A stretch of 7,426 nucleotides of DNA from the NCBI GenBank assembly GCA_036396915.1, contig DASWJX010000043.1, forward strand, positions 1 to 7,426. Reading direction: 5' to 3'. Both the position numbers and the translations under genes were made by a program. The stretch is from BM509 sp036396915 (GTDB lineage Bacteria; Desulfobacterota; Desulfuromonadia; Desulfuromonadales; Geopsychrobacteraceae). The notes under the pieces are model-generated. The model saw only the letters and a program-made list of their open reading frames with translations, was not told the origin of the DNA and did not search any database. This document shows positions 6,600-7,426 of this stretch, one piece after another (position 1 is the stretch's first letter; every line of letters starts with the position of its first letter).

Positions 6600-7094
6600 C
6601 TAACGATCGAGCTGCGGCGGCACGATAACGACGACGCGATGGGTCTTGCGCAAAATTTTCTCTGCAACACTGCCGAGAAACGCGTAGTGCACTTTCCCCT
6701 TGCTGTGACTGCCGAGAACGATCATGTCGACATCCAGACGGTCGGCGACGCCGAGGATCATCGACGCCGGATCGCCATGATGGACCTCGACCCGCGGCGG
6801 ATGGGCGATCGCCTCCTGCATCAGGCCGGTCTCGTCCTGAATGATTTTGTGCAGCTGCTCGCGCGTGCGGGTGGCCAGCTCCGCTTCGTTTTCCGCATTC
6901 AGCCTGGCCAGTTTGTCCGCCCCCATGGTCAGCGCCACCATGTTCAGCACCGAAGCATCGACCGTCGGCATGACGTGCAGCACATGGACCCGGGCATGAA
7001 ACCTGCTCCCCAGCTCCAGGGCATAACGGATGACATGGGAGGACTCTTTGCTCAAATCCTTGGCCACGAGGATACGCTTGATCTCGACACTCAT
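6600..7094 (-). CDS. Universal stress protein (UspA family, single domain)
   Basis: This is a 164-residue single Usp domain with a Rossmann-like alpha/beta fold, expected in the cytoplasm. The first strand IKRILVAKDLS (5-15) carries the conserved Asp13. HARVHVLHVMP (33-43) is the second strand, and VEVHHGDPASMIL (102-114) contains the GDP turn. The C-terminal nucleotide motif is GSHSKG at 128-133 and LGSVAEKILR at 140-149, ending in VVVIVP. In ATP-binding Usps the motif is G-2X-G-9X-G-S/T. Here the second Gly is Ser131, while Gly128, Gly141 and Ser142 are kept. I place the start at 7094 (MSVEIKRILVAKD) because it gives the family N-terminus and has GAGGAG upstream; the frame from 7157 adds 21 residues not typical of Usps. 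Its place after a TRAP permease recalls TeaD of the Halomonas ectoine TRAP system. A regulatory link to the transporter is inference. Confidence 0.92.
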   Translation of the reverse strand: MSVEIKRILVAKDLSKESSHVIRYALELGSRFHARVHVLHVMPTVDASVLNMVALTMGADKLARLNAENEAELATRTREQLHKIIQDETGLMQEAIAHPPRVEVHHGDPASMILGVADRLDVDMIVLGSHSKGKVHYAFLGSVAEKILRKTHRVVVIVPPQLDR

Positions 7095-7103
7095 AAATGC
7101 TCT

Positions 7104-7109
7104 CTCCTC
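7104..7109 (-). promoter_or_regulatory. Ribosome binding site supporting the usp start at 7094
   Basis: GAGGAG on the minus strand lies 9 nt before the ATG at 7094, a little long but usable; GAGAG just downstream shortens the spacing. It supports the shorter Usp start over the in-frame codon at 7157. Confidence 0.55.
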
Positions 7110-7188
7110 AGGAATCTGCCGGACACCCTGGTGAACGACCCTCCCCAAAAAATCCACCGTTATGGCCCAAGCATACCACGTAAACGGA

Positions 7189-7204
7189 CGCTGCCGGAGC
7201 AGCG
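7189..7204 (-). other. Small hairpin between the TRAP permease and usp
   Basis: CGCTGC and GCAGCG form a 6-bp stem around a UCCG tetraloop, 13 nt after the permease stop. No T-run follows, so I do not call it a terminator. It could be a weak terminator, an mRNA-stabilising or processing element between two cotranscribed genes, or chance in GC-rich DNA. I found no convincing promoter for usp between it and the gene, which mildly favours cotranscription. Confidence 0.3.
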
Positions 7205-7217
7205 CCGAGCGGCCGGG

Positions 7218-7426
7218 TCACGCGTTCACCGGGGCCATCTGCTGTCTTTTTTTTCGACGGTATTGAACCAGCCACACCACAAGGTAGATTGCGGTCGCCG
7301 GAATATACATCAATTCCTTCGGCGGGCGCCTGGCGGGGATCTGGATACTCAGAATTTCCTGATCAAAATCGATCCCGGCCTTTTCCGCCGCGCTGGAAAA
7401 AACCACGTTGTCGATAAAAATCCTGC
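7218..7426 (-). CDS. TRAP transporter fused permease, C-terminal end with DUF3394-like tail (cut by the window edge)
   Basis: Only the last 68 codons are visible; the frame is open to the right edge, with two leftover bases there, and ends at TGA. The internal GTG at 7406 is a valine codon, not a start. The sequence RIFIDNVVFSSAAEKAGID followed by FDQEILSIQIP matches, from memory, the small PDZ-like tail (DUF3394) at the end of TRAP permeases in which the 4-TM and 12-TM subunits are fused. After RRPPKEL comes one hydrophobic segment (about 39-53, YIPATAIYLVVWLVQ) and a basic end, YRRKKRQQ, which fits a last membrane helix with its end in the cytoplasm. Such permeases work with a periplasmic solute receptor, often of the TAXI type, to import organic acids or similar solutes driven by an ion gradient. 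The substrate cannot be inferred from this fragment. Confidence 0.75.
   Translation of the reverse strand, partial: RIFIDNVVFSSAAEKAGIDFDQEILSIQIPARRPPKELMYIPATAIYLVVWLVQYRRKKRQQMAPVNA

Noticed and set aside
7095..7217. A sigma54 or sigma70 promoter for usp
   Set aside because: TGGTATGCTTGGGCC and TTTACG...CATAAC only loosely resemble these promoters, with wrong spacing or missing invariant bases.
1..7426. A hidden novel system (defence, mobile element, CRISPR, RNA gene)
   Set aside because: Nearly all sequence is explained by seven minus-strand housekeeping genes, a Usp and a TRAP permease end. No direct-repeat array, transposase, tRNA or rRNA signal was seen, and the gaps are all under 240 nt.

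Overview
This window is a GC-rich bacterial chromosome segment in which every gene I can support lies on the minus strand, so transcription runs from right to left. The proteins look most like those of the Desulfuromonadales (Geobacter/Pelobacter/Desulfuromonas-type bacteria). I base this on the trp gene order, the start of TrpE, and a TRAP fused permease beside a Usp protein. That placement comes from memory of family sequences, not from a search.

Right part (about 7426 to 6468): the C-terminal 68 residues of a TRAP transporter fused permease (DUF3394-like tail) are followed, 123 nt later, by a single-domain universal stress protein. This pairing resembles the TRAP transporter plus TeaD arrangement. 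The block ends in a 53-bp, nearly perfect palindrome that looks like an intrinsic terminator.

Middle (about 6436 to 5773): a thiol peroxidase gene, tpx, stands as its own unit. It has a good sigma70-type promoter (TTGACA-16-TAGAAT), a strong ribosome binding site and a 17-bp hairpin downstream.

Left part (about 5658 to 1): a tightly packed tryptophan operon in the order trpE-trpG-trpD-trpC-trpB2-trpF, cut by the left edge inside trpF. Gaps are 11, 9, -4, 25 and 9 nt. TrpE and TrpG form anthranilate synthase, TrpD adds the phosphoribosyl group, TrpF isomerises the product and TrpC closes the indole ring. The synthase-like gene present is the TrpB2 type, which does not need TrpA in the way the usual TrpB does. 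Any canonical trpB1 and trpA would lie beyond the left edge. The likely promoter sits directly before trpE and leaves a short leader with no visible Trp-rich leader peptide.

Three starts differ from the longest open frame. trpE starts at 5600, trpB2 at a TTG at 1683, and usp at 7094. I see no mobile element, CRISPR array, RNA gene or clearly undescribed system here. It is mostly an ordinary core-metabolism region with a few points worth checking.
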